Of a stretch of 19,438 nt of DNA, positions 7,039 to 15,687 are shown one piece after another. Made by a program: the position numbers and the translations under genes. Position 1 is the stretch's first letter. Every line of letters starts with the position of its first letter. Under the pieces are notes generated by a model that saw nothing but the letters and a program-made list of their open reading frames with translations, made no database searches and was not told the origin of the DNA. Origin of the DNA: an uncultured Methylobacillus sp. (GTDB lineage: Bacteria; Pseudomonadota; Gammaproteobacteria; Burkholderiales; Methylophilaceae); NCBI GenBank assembly GCA_946478965.1, contig CAMLDQ010000037.1:1-19438 (forward strand). Reading direction: 5' to 3'.

Positions 7039-8058
7039 ATGCTTGAAAAACGTGCACAAATCCTCCTGAAAACTCTGGTCGAACATTACATCAGCGACGG
7101 CCAGCCGGTGGGCTCGCGCACGCTGTCGAAATGTTCCGGACTGGATTTGAGCCCAGCCAGCATCCGCAACGTGATGTCCGACCTGGAGGAAATGGGCTTC
7201 ATCACCAGCCCGCACACCTCCGCCGGTCGCATCCCGACGCACCGGGGCTACCGCCTGTTCGTGGATACGCTGCTGACCGTGCAGCCGCTGCGCCGGGAGG
7301 ATATCCAGAAAATGGAAACCCGGCTTTCCTCTCCCGACCCGCAGGAGCTGATCTCCTCCGCGGCCAGCGTATTGTCCAACCTGACGCAGTTCGCCGGCAT
7401 GGTGATGATTCCCAAGCGCAAAGGCATTGCCTTCCGCCAGGTAGAATTCCTGCCGCTCTCGGATCGGCGCATCCTGCTCATCATCGTGACCACGGACGGC
7501 AACGTGCAGAACCGCATCATCGTTGCCGATCGCAGCTACTCGTCATCCGAGTTGACCCAGGCGGCCAATTTCTTCAACCAGCATTACGCCGGCCACACGT
7601 TCGAGGAGGTCCAGCGCAAATTGCACGACGAATTGCGCCAGATGCAGTCCGACATGACCAAACTGATGTCGGCAGCGCTCGAAGCCAGCAATAAAGTGCT
7701 CAGCGAAGAACAGGACGACGTGGTGATTTCCGGGGAGCGCAACCTGCTGCAGGTGGACGACCTCTCCACCAACGTCACCTCGCTGCGCAAGCTGTTCGAT
7801 ATCTTCGAACGTCGCACCACGCTGCTGCAGCTGCTGGATACCAGCCAGAAGGCTGCCGGCGTCAACATTTTCATCGGCGGCGAATCCGGCCATGTGCCTC
7901 TCGACGAGTGCAGCATGGTCACCGCCGCCTACGAGGTCGATGGCCAGGTGGTGGGAACGCTGGGCGTGATCGGGCCGACGCGCATGGCCTACGAGCGCGT
8001 GATTCCCATCGTCGACATCACCGCCAAACTTCTTTCCAACGCCCTGTCCAATCACTGA
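7039..8058 (+). CDS. hrcA: Heat-inducible transcription repressor HrcA
   Basis: A 339-residue repressor that binds CIRCE operators in front of chaperone genes such as groESL; its activity depends on GroEL in characterised species. The N-terminal winged helix covers about residues 1-75 and includes [18 protein letters not shown] and the hallmark [16 protein letters not shown] (61-76). The C-terminal GAF-like domain contains FIGGES and the family-typical [17 protein letters not shown] before the end. The length is usual. The ATG at 7039 has only a weak ribosome site. Its TGA overlaps the hemH ATG by one base (TGATG), implying translational coupling. No CIRCE element was seen near it, so self-regulation is not supported by the sequence. 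Confidence 0.96.
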   Translation: MLEKRAQILLKTLVEHYISDGQPVGSRTLSKCSGLDLSPASIRNVMSDLEEMGFITSPHTSAGRIPTHRGYRLFVDTLLTVQPLRREDIQKMETRLSSPDPQELISSAASVLSNLTQFAGMVMIPKRKGIAFRQVEFLPLSDRRILLIIVTTDGNVQNRIIVADRSYSSSELTQAANFFNQHYAGHTFEEVQRKLHDELRQMQSDMTKLMSAALEASNKVLSEEQDDVVISGERNLLQVDDLSTNVTSLRKLFDIFERRTTLLQLLDTSQKAAGVNIFIGGESGHVPLDECSMVTAAYEVDGQVVGTLGVIGPTRMAYERVIPIVDITAKLLSNALSNH

Positions 8059-9158
8059 TGAGTCATTTCGCCCCGGAACCTTCCTATTCGCATGGCACAC
8101 CGCCCCGCATCGGCATCCTGCTCTTGAATCTGGGCACACCGGATGCGCCTACCGCCCCGGCGCTGCGCCGCTATCTCAAGCAATTTCTCAGCGACCGGCG
8201 CGTCGTCGAAATCCCGCGCCTGGTGTGGTGGCCCATCCTGCACGGCATCATCCTCAACACCCGCCCGGCTAAATCTGCGGAAAAGTATGCGCAGATTTGG
8301 ACCCCCGACGGCTCGCCGTTGCTGGTCCATGGGCAACGCCAGGCCAAGATGCTGAAGGGCTATCTTGGCGAGCGCGGCATAGCAGCCGAAGTGGAAATCG
8401 GCATGCGCTACGGCAATCCATCGGTCGCCTCCGCACTGGAAGCACTGAAAGCCCGCAACTGCACCCGCATATTGGTGCTGCCGCTCTACCCGCAATATGC
8501 CGCCAGCAGCACCGCATCGGCACTCGACGCGGTATGGCAGGCGCTGCAGCGTATGCGCAACGTGCCGGAGATTCGTACGGTGCGCCATTACCACGATCAC
8601 CCAGGCTACATCGGCGCACTGGCCGCCAGTGTTCGCGACTACTGGATGAAGCATGGGCGCCCGGACAAACTGCTGATCAGCTTTCACGGTATCCCGCGCC
8701 GCTCGCTCGATCTCGGCGACCCCTACCACTGCGAGTGCCAGAAAACCGGCCGGCTGCTGGCCGAAGCCTTGCAGCTCGAACGCGAACAATTCCAGATCTG
8801 CTTCCAGTCGCGCTTCGGCCGCGCGGAATGGCTGAAGCCCTATCTTGCGCCGACCCTGGAAACGCTGGGCAAGCAACGGGTCGGCCGTGTGGACGTGATC
8901 TGCCCGGGTTTTTCCAGCGATTGCCTGGAAACGCTGGAGGAAATCGCGCTGGAGGGCAAGGCCACCTTCCTCGGCGCCGGCGGCAGCGAATATCACTACA
9001 TCCCCGCCTTGAACGAACGCAACGACTGGCTGCACGCACTGTCCGACATCGCGCATGCCCACCTGCAGGGCTGGATCGACGAAACGACGGCAAGCGAGCG
9101 CAAGGCAGAGCTCGAGGCTTCACGTCAGCGCGCACTGATGATGGGCGCCAAGGAATGA
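8058..9158 (+). CDS. hemH: Ferrochelatase
   Basis: A 366-residue enzyme that inserts Fe2+ into protoporphyrin IX, the last step of protoheme synthesis. Visible landmarks are [13 protein letters not shown] near the N terminus, YPQYAASS around 144-151, the catalytic histidine H210 in [10 protein letters not shown], and [14 protein letters not shown] (283-296) with the conserved acidic residues. Length fits proteobacterial HemH. The start is the ATG overlapping the hrcA stop; the same frame is open upstream inside hrcA, but the N-terminal match begins just after this ATG. No independent ribosome site is seen, so expression probably depends on coupling to hrcA. No transmembrane segment is evident. 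A promoter for the next operon follows within ten bases of the stop. Confidence 0.97.
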   Translation: MSHFAPEPSYSHGTPPRIGILLLNLGTPDAPTAPALRRYLKQFLSDRRVVEIPRLVWWPILHGIILNTRPAKSAEKYAQIWTPDGSPLLVHGQRQAKMLKGYLGERGIAAEVEIGMRYGNPSVASALEALKARNCTRILVLPLYPQYAASSTASALDAVWQALQRMRNVPEIRTVRHYHDHPGYIGALAASVRDYWMKHGRPDKLLISFHGIPRRSLDLGDPYHCECQKTGRLLAEALQLEREQFQICFQSRFGRAEWLKPYLAPTLETLGKQRVGRVDVICPGFSSDCLETLEEIALEGKATFLGAGGSEYHYIPALNERNDWLHALSDIAHAHLQGWIDETTASERKAELEASRQRALMMGAKE

Positions 9159-9167
9159 CCCGGCGTT

Positions 9168-9176
9168 TGCTATACT
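9168..9176 (+). promoter_or_regulatory. Extended -10 promoter for the heptose operon
   Basis: TGCTATACT gives a TGn extension followed by TATACT (9171-9176). There is no convincing -35 box at the usual distance, which is common for extended -10 promoters. The predicted start, near 9183, is about 20 bases before the hldD ATG. Confidence 0.55.
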
Positions 9177-9203
9177 AGCGCTTTCACAAGACTCTATTTC
9201 ACC

Positions 9204-10172
9204 ATGATCGTCATCACCGGCGGCGCAGGCATGATAGGCAGCATGATCGCCTGGCAACTCAACCAGGAAGGACGCGACGACCTCGTGATCGTCGATCGCC
9301 AGAAACATGCCGACCAGTGGCAGAACCTTTGCCATCGCCGTTACGAGGAATACCTCGACAAGGACGAACTGCTGCCCTGGCTGGAAGCCGGCGCCGAACT
9401 GGATGCCGTGATTCACATGGGTGCGATCAGCGCCACCACCGAACGTGACTGGAACCGGCTGCTGGAAGACAACATCCGCTACAGCCAGGGCCTCTGGCAA
9501 TGGTGCACGGATAACGACGTTCCCTTCCTCTACGCCAGTTCCGCCGCCACTTACGGCGGCGGTGAACAAGGCTACGACGACCGCGGCATCGATCATCTGC
9601 GCCCACTCAACGCCTACGGCTATTCCAAGCATTTCTTCGACCAATGGGTGCAGCGCCAGGTAGAAGCCGACAATACCCCGCCGTTCTGGGCCGGGTTCAA
9701 GTTCTTCAACGTCTACGGGCCCAACGAATACCACAAGGAGCGCATGGCGAGCGTTGCCTTCCACAGCTTCAACCAGTTCCGCGATATCGGCAGCGTCAAA
9801 CTGTTCCGTAGCGACCGCCCGGATGTCGAGGACGGCATGCAGCTACGCGATTTCGTTTACGTCAAGGATGCAGCAACCGTCGTGACCTGGTTCCTGCAAG
9901 GCAACGGCGAAAGCGGCATCTACAACATCGGCACCGGGCAAGCCCGCGCCTTCAAGGATCTGGCGACGTCCGTAATGACCAGCGCCGGAGGCCAGCCCGA
10001 AATCACCTGGATCGACATGCCGGACGACCTCAAAGGCAAATACCAGTACTACACCCAGGCGGCCATGGACAAGCTGCGCGCCGCTGGCTACGACAAGCCT
10101 TTCCACACGCTGGAAGAAGGCGTACGCGACTATGTACAGAACTACCTGATGCAGCCAGACCCCTATTGTTAG
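9204..10172 (+). CDS. hldD: ADP-L-glycero-D-manno-heptose 6-epimerase
   Basis: A 322-residue short-chain dehydrogenase/reductase-type epimerase that converts ADP-D-glycero-D-manno-heptose to the L-glycero form, the donor used for the LPS inner core. It shows the NADP-binding glycine motif TGGAGMIG (5-12), SSAATYG (112-118), the catalytic Y138 and K142 in YGYSK, and the family-typical [14 protein letters not shown]. The length is normal (E. coli 310). It follows the extended -10 promoter and is the first gene of the heptose operon. gmhA starts eight bases after its stop. The ribosome site before ATG 9204 is weak. Confidence 0.97.
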   Translation: MIVITGGAGMIGSMIAWQLNQEGRDDLVIVDRQKHADQWQNLCHRRYEEYLDKDELLPWLEAGAELDAVIHMGAISATTERDWNRLLEDNIRYSQGLWQWCTDNDVPFLYASSAATYGGGEQGYDDRGIDHLRPLNAYGYSKHFFDQWVQRQVEADNTPPFWAGFKFFNVYGPNEYHKERMASVAFHSFNQFRDIGSVKLFRSDRPDVEDGMQLRDFVYVKDAATVVTWFLQGNGESGIYNIGTGQARAFKDLATSVMTSAGGQPEITWIDMPDDLKGKYQYYTQAAMDKLRAAGYDKPFHTLEEGVRDYVQNYLMQPDPYC

Positions 10173-10180
10173 GACACCCC

Positions 10181-10744
10181 GTGAACAGCCAAGATAACAT
10201 TCGACAGCAACTGGCAGAGCACCAAGCGGTCATCGCCCAGTTGGACGCCCTGGTGCCACTGATCGCCGAAGTGGCCGATCGCCTGCGACTCTGTCTATTG
10301 CAAGGCGGGAAAATCCTGCTGATGGGAAATGGCGGCAGCGCTGCCGACAGCCAGCACATAGCCGCCGAGATCGTCGGGCGCTACAAAAGGGAACGCAAAG
10401 GCCTCCCTGCCATTGCCCTGACCACGGACACCTCCATCCTGACCTCGGTCGGTAACGACTATGGCTTCGACCATATTTTCTCGCGGCAGGTGGAAGCGCT
10501 GTGCAGTGCCGATGATGTCGTGATCGGGATTTCCACTTCAGGCAACAGCACCAACGTCGTCGCCGGCATCGAAAAGGCCCGCGAAATCGGCGCCGCCACC
10601 ATCGGCATGACCGGAGCAAAGGGCGGCAAGCTGGCCGGGCTCTGCGACTTCAACCTGGCGATGCCTTCTACCGATACTCCACGCGTGCAGGAAGGCCATA
10701 TCACGGTAGGCCATATCCTGTGCGACCTGATTGAAGCGGACTAG
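10181..10744 (+). CDS. gmhA: Sedoheptulose-7-phosphate (phosphoheptose) isomerase
   Basis: A 187-residue SIS-domain enzyme that converts sedoheptulose 7-phosphate to D-glycero-D-manno-heptose 7-phosphate, the first step of ADP-heptose synthesis. It has [15 protein letters not shown] with zinc ligands H59 and E63, phosphate-binding ISTSGNSTN (117-125), and Q170 and H178 in [13 protein letters not shown], equivalent to Q172 and H180 of the E. coli enzyme. The start is GTG at 10181, with AGGA six bases upstream inside the hldD stop region; an in-frame TTG at 10166 is less likely. The related DiaA proteins share this fold, but the full zinc-ligand set and the heptose-gene context favour GmhA. The end overlaps the likely hldE start by 14 bases. 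Confidence 0.95.
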   Translation: MNSQDNIRQQLAEHQAVIAQLDALVPLIAEVADRLRLCLLQGGKILLMGNGGSAADSQHIAAEIVGRYKRERKGLPAIALTTDTSILTSVGNDYGFDHIFSRQVEALCSADDVVIGISTSGNSTNVVAGIEKAREIGAATIGMTGAKGGKLAGLCDFNLAMPSTDTPRVQEGHITVGHILCDLIEAD

Positions 10745-12215
10745 TCAATTGCGCCAACAGCTGCTGGATACCGTCAAGAAAGGCTTCGCCGGCGAACATG
10801 CCTGGGTGCTGGTGATCGGCGACTTGATGCTGGATCGCTATCTGTGGGGCGAGGTCGAACGGATTTCCCCCGAGGCGCCAGTGCCGGTGGTCGTCCTCAA
10901 GGACGAGACCGAATGTGCCGGTGGCGCAGCCAATGTCGCGGCCAACCTGGCCGGGCTCGGCATTGCGACGCGGTTGCTGGGCTTCGTCGGCGCCGACGAC
11001 AACGGCACGCGCCTCGCACAGGCCATCCACCGCCTCGGCATCCCCACACAGGGGTTGCAGCGCGCCGAGCGCCATCCAACCATTGCAAAGACGCGCATTC
11101 TGGGCGGCCACCAGCAGATGATGCGCGTGGATCGCGAAAACCGTGAAGCCTATTCCGAAATCGACATGGCGTTGTTGCTGGCCGCGATCAATCGCCACAT
11201 GGCGGAACGTCCCGCTGCCATCATCCTCTCCGACTACGCCAAGGGTGTCTTGACGCCAGCGCTTTGCCAAGCCGTTATTGAGCGTGCCCGCGGACTCGGC
11301 ATTCCCGTGCTGGTTGACCCCAAGGGACGCGACTACACAAAATACCGCGGCGCCACGGCGCTGACCCCGAACAAGCGCGAAACGGCCGAGGCCTGCCAGG
11401 TCGAAGCCCGCGACAGCAAAGCCTTGCTGGCCGCCGCCGCGCAGCTGCGCACAACACTGGAGCTGGATTTTCTCGCCGTCACGCGCGGCGAGGAAGGCGT
11501 TTCGCTGCTCGAGGACGGGCAAACTCTGGATATCGCGGCTACGGCACGCCAGGTGTTCGACGTGTCCGGCGCGGGCGACACGGTCATCGCCACCCTAACC
11601 GCTGGCCTGATCGCCGGACTGGGCCGGGCTGAAGCATTGCATCTCGCCAACCTCGCCGCCGGGGTGGTCGTCGGCAAGGTCGGCACGGCACCGATCACGC
11701 TGCCGGAGCTGCTGCACGAGCTCTCCATCGAAACATCGGCGCAGCAGGCCGACAAGGTCTGCGAACTCGACTCGCTGCTGCCACGCATCGCCTCATGGCG
11801 CGCTGCCGGCCAGCGTATCGTGTTCACCAACGGCTGCTTCGACCTGCTGCATGCCGGGCATGTCACCTATCTTGAAGGGGCACGCAAGCTGGGCGACCGC
11901 CTCATCGTCGGTCTCAATACCGACCGCTCCGTGTCCGCCCTCAAGGGGCCGAGCCGCCCGGTCATCCACGAGGCCGATCGCGCGCGCGTGATGGCGGCCC
12001 TGGAAGCCGTGGATGCAGTGATCCTGTTCGACGAGGACACGCCCCTCAAGCTGATCGGGGCCATTCGCCCCGATATCCTGGCCAAGGGCAGCGACTACAC
12101 CGAAGACCAGGTCGTCGGCGGCAAGGAAGTCAAGGCTTGGGGCGGCCGGGTCGCACTGGTCGAACTGGTGCCCGGGCGCAGCACCAGCAACATCATCGGC
12201 AAGCTCGCCGGCTAA
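10731..12215 (+). CDS. hldE: Bifunctional heptose-7-phosphate kinase / heptose-1-phosphate adenylyltransferase
   Basis: A two-domain enzyme of about 494 residues; E. coli HldE has 477. The N-terminal ribokinase-like domain (to about residue 330) contains [14 protein letters not shown] and the catalytic GAGD at 280-283 (D283). The C-terminal nucleotidyltransferase domain (about 362-494) has [13 protein letters not shown] with HxGH at 374-377 and the end motif [10 protein letters not shown]. Many betaproteobacteria carry these activities as separate genes, so the fused form is informative. The start is uncertain: TTG at 10731 overlaps gmhA by 14 bases and lacks a ribosome site, while TTG at 10749 would be six residues shorter and has a weak GCGGA upstream. 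Both are non-ATG, suggesting coupling to gmhA. Confidence 0.95.
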   Translation: MKRTSQLRQQLLDTVKKGFAGEHAWVLVIGDLMLDRYLWGEVERISPEAPVPVVVLKDETECAGGAANVAANLAGLGIATRLLGFVGADDNGTRLAQAIHRLGIPTQGLQRAERHPTIAKTRILGGHQQMMRVDRENREAYSEIDMALLLAAINRHMAERPAAIILSDYAKGVLTPALCQAVIERARGLGIPVLVDPKGRDYTKYRGATALTPNKRETAEACQVEARDSKALLAAAAQLRTTLELDFLAVTRGEEGVSLLEDGQTLDIAATARQVFDVSGAGDTVIATLTAGLIAGLGRAEALHLANLAAGVVVGKVGTAPITLPELLHELSIETSAQQADKVCELDSLLPRIASWRAAGQRIVFTNGCFDLLHAGHVTYLEGARKLGDRLIVGLNTDRSVSALKGPSRPVIHEADRARVMAALEAVDAVILFDEDTPLKLIGAIRPDILAKGSDYTEDQVVGGKEVKAWGGRVALVELVPGRSTSNIIGKLAG

Positions 12216-12220
12216 GAAGG

Positions 12221-13249
12221 ATGGCGGACAAGGTTCTCGTTATCGGCCCTTCCTGGGTGGGTGACATGATACTGGCACAAAGCCTGTTCATGCAGTTGCA
12301 CAAGGAACGGCCTGGCGTCGTGATCGACGTTGCCGCACCCGCATGGACGCTGCCTTTGCTGGAACGCATGCCCGAGGTAAGGCAAGGCATCCCGCTCCCC
12401 TTCCGGCATGGCAAGCTGGACCTGCGCGCACGCTTTCGCATCGGCCGGGAACTGCGCAAACAGAAGTACTCGCAAGCAATCCTGCTGACCAACTCCCTCA
12501 AATCCGCGTTTGTCCCCTTTGCAGCGAGAATCCCGCTTCGAACGGGATTCCTGGGCGAACTCCGCTATGGATTGCTGAATGACATCCGCCCACTGGACAA
12601 GCAAAAGTTGCCGAAGACGGTCGAACGTTTCGTCGCACTGGGGCTGCCGGCGCAACGGAGCCTGCCCGCCTTCCTGCCACAGCCCCGGCTCACCACGCGT
12701 CCCGGGCAAGCTGCCGCGATTCTCGAGCGACTGGGGCATCCTCTGCCGACCGCGCCGATACTGGGCCTGTGCCCAGGGGCAGAATACGGGACCGCCAAAC
12801 GCTGGCCTGCCGAACACTATGCCCAAGTTGCAGAGTGGGCGCTCGCACAAGGATGGGAAGTCTGGTTGTTTGGATCCGGCAAGGATAGCGCCGTCACCGC
12901 GGATATCGATCGCCAGACCGGCAATCGCTGCCTGGACCTCGGTGGAAAAACCCAACTCAGCGAAGCCATCGACCTGATGGCACTCACCAGCGCCGTAGTC
13001 AGCAACGATTCCGGACTGATGCATCTTGCGGCAGCACTGGGACGAGCCGTCATCGCGATTTACGGCTCTTCCGACCCGCACCACACGCCGCCGATGAGCG
13101 CCAAGGCCAGCGTACTTTACCTGAATCTGGAATGCAGCCCCTGCTTCGAGCGGGAATGCCCGCTGGGACACCTGAAATGCCTCAGGAACATCTCGCCGGA
13201 ACAAGTGATTGCCGCGTTACCCAAACCGCACTCAACGGAAACACCATGA
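12221..13249 (+). CDS. waaF: LPS heptosyltransferase II
   Basis: A 342-residue GT9 glycosyltransferase that adds the second heptose to the LPS inner core from ADP-heptose on the cytoplasmic side of the inner membrane; the E. coli enzyme has 348. The N terminus VLVIGPSWVGDMILAQ carries the catalytic aspartate D15. LGLCPGAEYGTAKRWP begins the second Rossmann domain, SNDSG (261-265) binds nucleotide-sugar, and the cysteine-rich CSPCFERECPLGHLKCL near the end is typical of WaaF rather than WaaC. It starts five bases after hldE; AAGAAGG abuts the ATG, an unusually short spacing. The last four bases (ATGA) overlap the next gene. Confidence 0.95.
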   Translation: MADKVLVIGPSWVGDMILAQSLFMQLHKERPGVVIDVAAPAWTLPLLERMPEVRQGIPLPFRHGKLDLRARFRIGRELRKQKYSQAILLTNSLKSAFVPFAARIPLRTGFLGELRYGLLNDIRPLDKQKLPKTVERFVALGLPAQRSLPAFLPQPRLTTRPGQAAAILERLGHPLPTAPILGLCPGAEYGTAKRWPAEHYAQVAEWALAQGWEVWLFGSGKDSAVTADIDRQTGNRCLDLGGKTQLSEAIDLMALTSAVVSNDSGLMHLAAALGRAVIAIYGSSDPHHTPPMSAKASVLYLNLECSPCFERECPLGHLKCLRNISPEQVIAALPKPHSTETP

Positions 13250-14802
13250 ATCAAACCCTATCCCTCCCACTCCGATGGACGCAGCAGAAATATCTGCCCT
13301 GGCTGGGCGGTTTGTTCGGTGCCCTGATCGCATCCTGGGTCATCTGGCAATCCCATGGCATCGTCAATCGCGACGGCCTCCTCTACATCGAGGTCGCCAG
13401 GCATTTCAGCCTGGGAGAATGGCGACAAGGTTTCGCGCTGTATAACTGGCCGCTCTATCCGCTGATGATGGCAGGGATACATCAGCTATCCGGACTGACT
13501 TTGGTCATCTCGGCGCAAATCATCACGATCCTGGCTTTCGCAATCTCTACAACAGGCATCATGGTGCTGGCCCGCGAAGCGGGCGGCGGGCGAAACGTCA
13601 TGCTCGCTGCGGGCGTGCTCTTCAGTTGCGCGAATCCGCTGGTGAACAATTACCTGCCGATGATCCTGCGTGACCACGGCGCGCTGGCCGCGCATATCTG
13701 GAGCATCATCTACTTCGTGCGCTTTTACCGCAGTACAGCCTGGAAGCATGCGTTGTCATGGGGTGCTCTGGCCGTGTTGGCCACCCTGTTCCGAATCGAA
13801 CTCATCGTCTACCTGTTTCTGCTGCCGATGGTAATTTTGGTGGAACCGTCGCTGGCTTGGCGCCAGCGGCTAAATGCCTTGTTCAAGGCTCACGGCTTGC
13901 TGCTGGGCGCTGCAGTGCTGCTTGGCATCGCGCTGTTGTTCCATGCGGGGCTGGATACGCAACATCTTGGACGCCTGCTTGACCCGATCCGCGAGGCGCA
14001 GATGCTGATACAGCAGTTGTCCCGGGGATTAGCAGAAAAGTCCCACGCCTATGCCGACGAGGTTCTGGGCAGTTTCCTGGATGACTACGCCACCTCGGGC
14101 ATCATGCTGACTCTGGCCTACGCGCTACTGCTGAAAACCGCCACATCGGCCGGCTGGATACATCTTGGACTCGGGGTATATGCCTGCAAAGGGAAAACCT
14201 CGGACAAGCCCGGCGCAACCAACATCTTCCTTTGGCTGCTACTGCTGGGCCTGATCATTGCCACGGCAATCATACTCACCCATTTTCTCCTGCCCAAGCG
14301 CTACCTGCAGCCTATCGCCATCCTGATCGTGCTCTATGGCGCGTTCGGCCTGGTCCGCCTTCATGCTGCCTGGCAGTCGCGTGCCAGAGGTTCAGCCTGG
14401 TCTTGGGCGTTTCCGAGCGTCGCGGCATTACTGGTCGTACACGCCTTCATCACATTGAAACCTGAAAGTACGGCGACCTTCTACGACATGAAAGCCGCGC
14501 ACTGGCTTGCGGAGCATGCCGCCCCGGACAGCAAGATTTTCTACGACGACCTTCGTCTGCGCTACTACGCCTTTGGCGACTCCACCTCCAGGGAGGAGCT
14601 GACCTGGCCTCAAACACGTGAGGTCATAAAGACCGGCGAATATCGCAATTACGACTTCATCGTCATCCATATCTCGAGAAGCCATCGGACTGACCAGGTC
14701 TGGGTGACGGAGCAGTTGGGCGTTGAACCTGCCGCGATATTCGAGAATGGCCGCGGGCGGCGCGTCCTGATTTATCAGCGCGGCAGTGCCAATTCAAGAT
14801 AG
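13246..14802 (+). CDS. GT-C superfamily integral membrane glycosyltransferase
   Basis: A 518-residue membrane protein with about ten hydrophobic segments (roughly 17-35, 82-108, 117-137, 145-160, 168-200, 217-233, 283-297, 326-349, 354-372 and 388-405) and a soluble, probably periplasmic C-terminal part from about 410. NRDGLLYIEVARHF near residue 41 puts D43 in the first periplasmic loop, where GT-C enzymes (PMT/ArnT, GT39/GT83) keep the catalytic aspartate. YNWPLYPLM then resembles the family loop. Such enzymes transfer sugar from an undecaprenyl-phosphate donor. The donor, acceptor and linkage are unknown. The ATGA overlap with waaF implies coupled translation and a role in LPS core or O-chain modification. 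Its 3' end overlaps the convergent HAD gene by nine bases. Confidence 0.8.
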   Translation: MNQTLSLPLRWTQQKYLPWLGGLFGALIASWVIWQSHGIVNRDGLLYIEVARHFSLGEWRQGFALYNWPLYPLMMAGIHQLSGLTLVISAQIITILAFAISTTGIMVLAREAGGGRNVMLAAGVLFSCANPLVNNYLPMILRDHGALAAHIWSIIYFVRFYRSTAWKHALSWGALAVLATLFRIELIVYLFLLPMVILVEPSLAWRQRLNALFKAHGLLLGAAVLLGIALLFHAGLDTQHLGRLLDPIREAQMLIQQLSRGLAEKSHAYADEVLGSFLDDYATSGIMLTLAYALLLKTATSAGWIHLGLGVYACKGKTSDKPGATNIFLWLLLLGLIIATAIILTHFLLPKRYLQPIAILIVLYGAFGLVRLHAAWQSRARGSAWSWAFPSVAALLVVHAFITLKPESTATFYDMKAAHWLAEHAAPDSKIFYDDLRLRYYAFGDSTSREELTWPQTREVIKTGEYRNYDFIVIHISRSHRTDQVWVTEQLGVEPAAIFENGRGRRVLIYQRGSANSR

Positions 14803-15474
14803 CAGTGTCGAGATCGACTCTGCGACCGGGATCGATTGCTCCGCGCAATAAGCCTGCCATCCCTCGAACTCGGTCCAGCCGCTGACAAACAGGAAATCCA
14901 GCCCCGCCGCCGTCGCAACCTGGTGGTCGTAGCGGCTGTCACCCAGGAATAGCGCAGGCAGGGCGAGATTGCCGCGGCCGATCTCGCGCGCCAGTATCGT
15001 ATCCTTGCTGACCGGGCTGCCGTGAATGCCGGCATCGAACAAATGATCAATGCCCCGCGCCGCGAACACGCGGTGCAGTTCCGACTGCGAAGCACCCGAC
15101 ACGACCATCCAGCGCGCGTGCAACGTCGCCTCACGCAGCGAATCCAGCCCAGGCGCCACTGCGCATTCCAGCAACCCTTGCATCGACGCCTGCTCGAAGC
15201 GAGCCAGCAATTCCTGCATCGCCTCATCAGTCACCGGGTGATACACCATCTCACGCAAGAACTTTTCGAACTTGGCGAAACGGGAAATACCGCCGTTGCG
15301 CGCATGGTAATCGACCAGTTCACGCGCCACCGTGTCGCCATAGAGCCGGGCCGCAAAATAGAAAGCCTTCTGCTTGAGCGGATTGGAATCGAGGATGACC
15401 CCGTCGCAATCGAACACCAGGGTGCGATAGCGGTGAATATCAATAGGACTGGAAGTAATCTCAGATAGCGACAT
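14794..15474 (-). CDS. HAD-superfamily hydrolase (phosphatase-like)
   Basis: A 226-residue haloacid dehalogenase-type enzyme, probably a small-molecule phosphatase or phosphomutase of the phosphoglycolate phosphatase/beta-phosphoglucomutase kind. Motif I is FDCDGVILDS with nucleophile D22 and D24, motif II is S126 in VVSGAS, motif III is K157, and motif IV is GDSRYD with D179 and D183. An alpha-helical cap lies between motifs I and II (about 32-105). It is not the GmhB type, which starts with an FLDRDGT-like motif and lacks this cap. The substrate is unknown. The ATG at 15474 has a poor ribosome site. It lies downstream of the envelope trio on the same strand but 213 bases away, so it may have its own promoter. 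Confidence 0.88.
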   Translation of the reverse strand: MSLSEITSSPIDIHRYRTLVFDCDGVILDSNPLKQKAFYFAARLYGDTVARELVDYHARNGGISRFAKFEKFLREMVYHPVTDEAMQELLARFEQASMQGLLECAVAPGLDSLREATLHARWMVVSGASQSELHRVFAARGIDHLFDAGIHGSPVSKDTILAREIGRGNLALPALFLGDSRYDHQVATAAGLDFLFVSGWTEFEGWQAYCAEQSIPVAESISTLLS

Positions 15475-15687
15475 CCGGCAATTTTTTGCTTAAGTATTGA
15501 TAGGGGTTACGCCCAGTCGTTTTTGCAGAACAACCAAGGCATCAAGCAATGATCAACATGAAGGATGCAGCCTATCACGTCTGGATGCACAACAGCATCC
15601 GCCTCTACCTACGAGATTAGGTTGTAGACAGCTCGCCCCGGATAGCCAACCGTCCCCCTAGCGAACCGGTTTCCTTATTTAGGCCGA
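15475..15687. other. Intergenic gap between HAD gene and glycerophosphotransferase gene
   Basis: This 213-base gap has no convincing gene. A 23-codon plus-strand frame near 15549-15620 lacks a ribosome site and similarity. No hairpin plus T-run that would end the upstream minus-strand operon was found, and no good promoter for the HAD gene was recognised. A small repeat and hairpin (15563-15600) is listed separately. By eye it is less GC-rich than the flanking genes. Confidence 0.5.
15563..15600. repeat. Direct repeat GGATGCA x2 with inverted third copy
   Basis: GGATGCA occurs at 15563-15569 and 15583-15589, exactly 20 bp apart. GCATCC at 15595-15600 is the inverse of the second copy and can form a 6-bp hairpin with a 6-base loop. 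It lies about 90-125 bases upstream of the HAD start. It could be a regulator binding site or chance. Confidence 0.35.

Noticed and set aside
8052..9062. Minus-strand 336-codon frame antisense to hemH
   Set aside because: Codon-bias shadow of ferrochelatase; no domain recognised.
9120..9764. Minus-strand frame antisense to hldD
   Set aside because: Valine/glycine-rich shadow frame with no ribosome site, opposite a certain gene.
10701..11522. Minus-strand 273-codon frame antisense to hldE
   Set aside because: Shadow of hldE; no family match.
12212..13204. Minus-strand 330-codon frame antisense to waaF
   Set aside because: Shadow of waaF; no start signals or domain.
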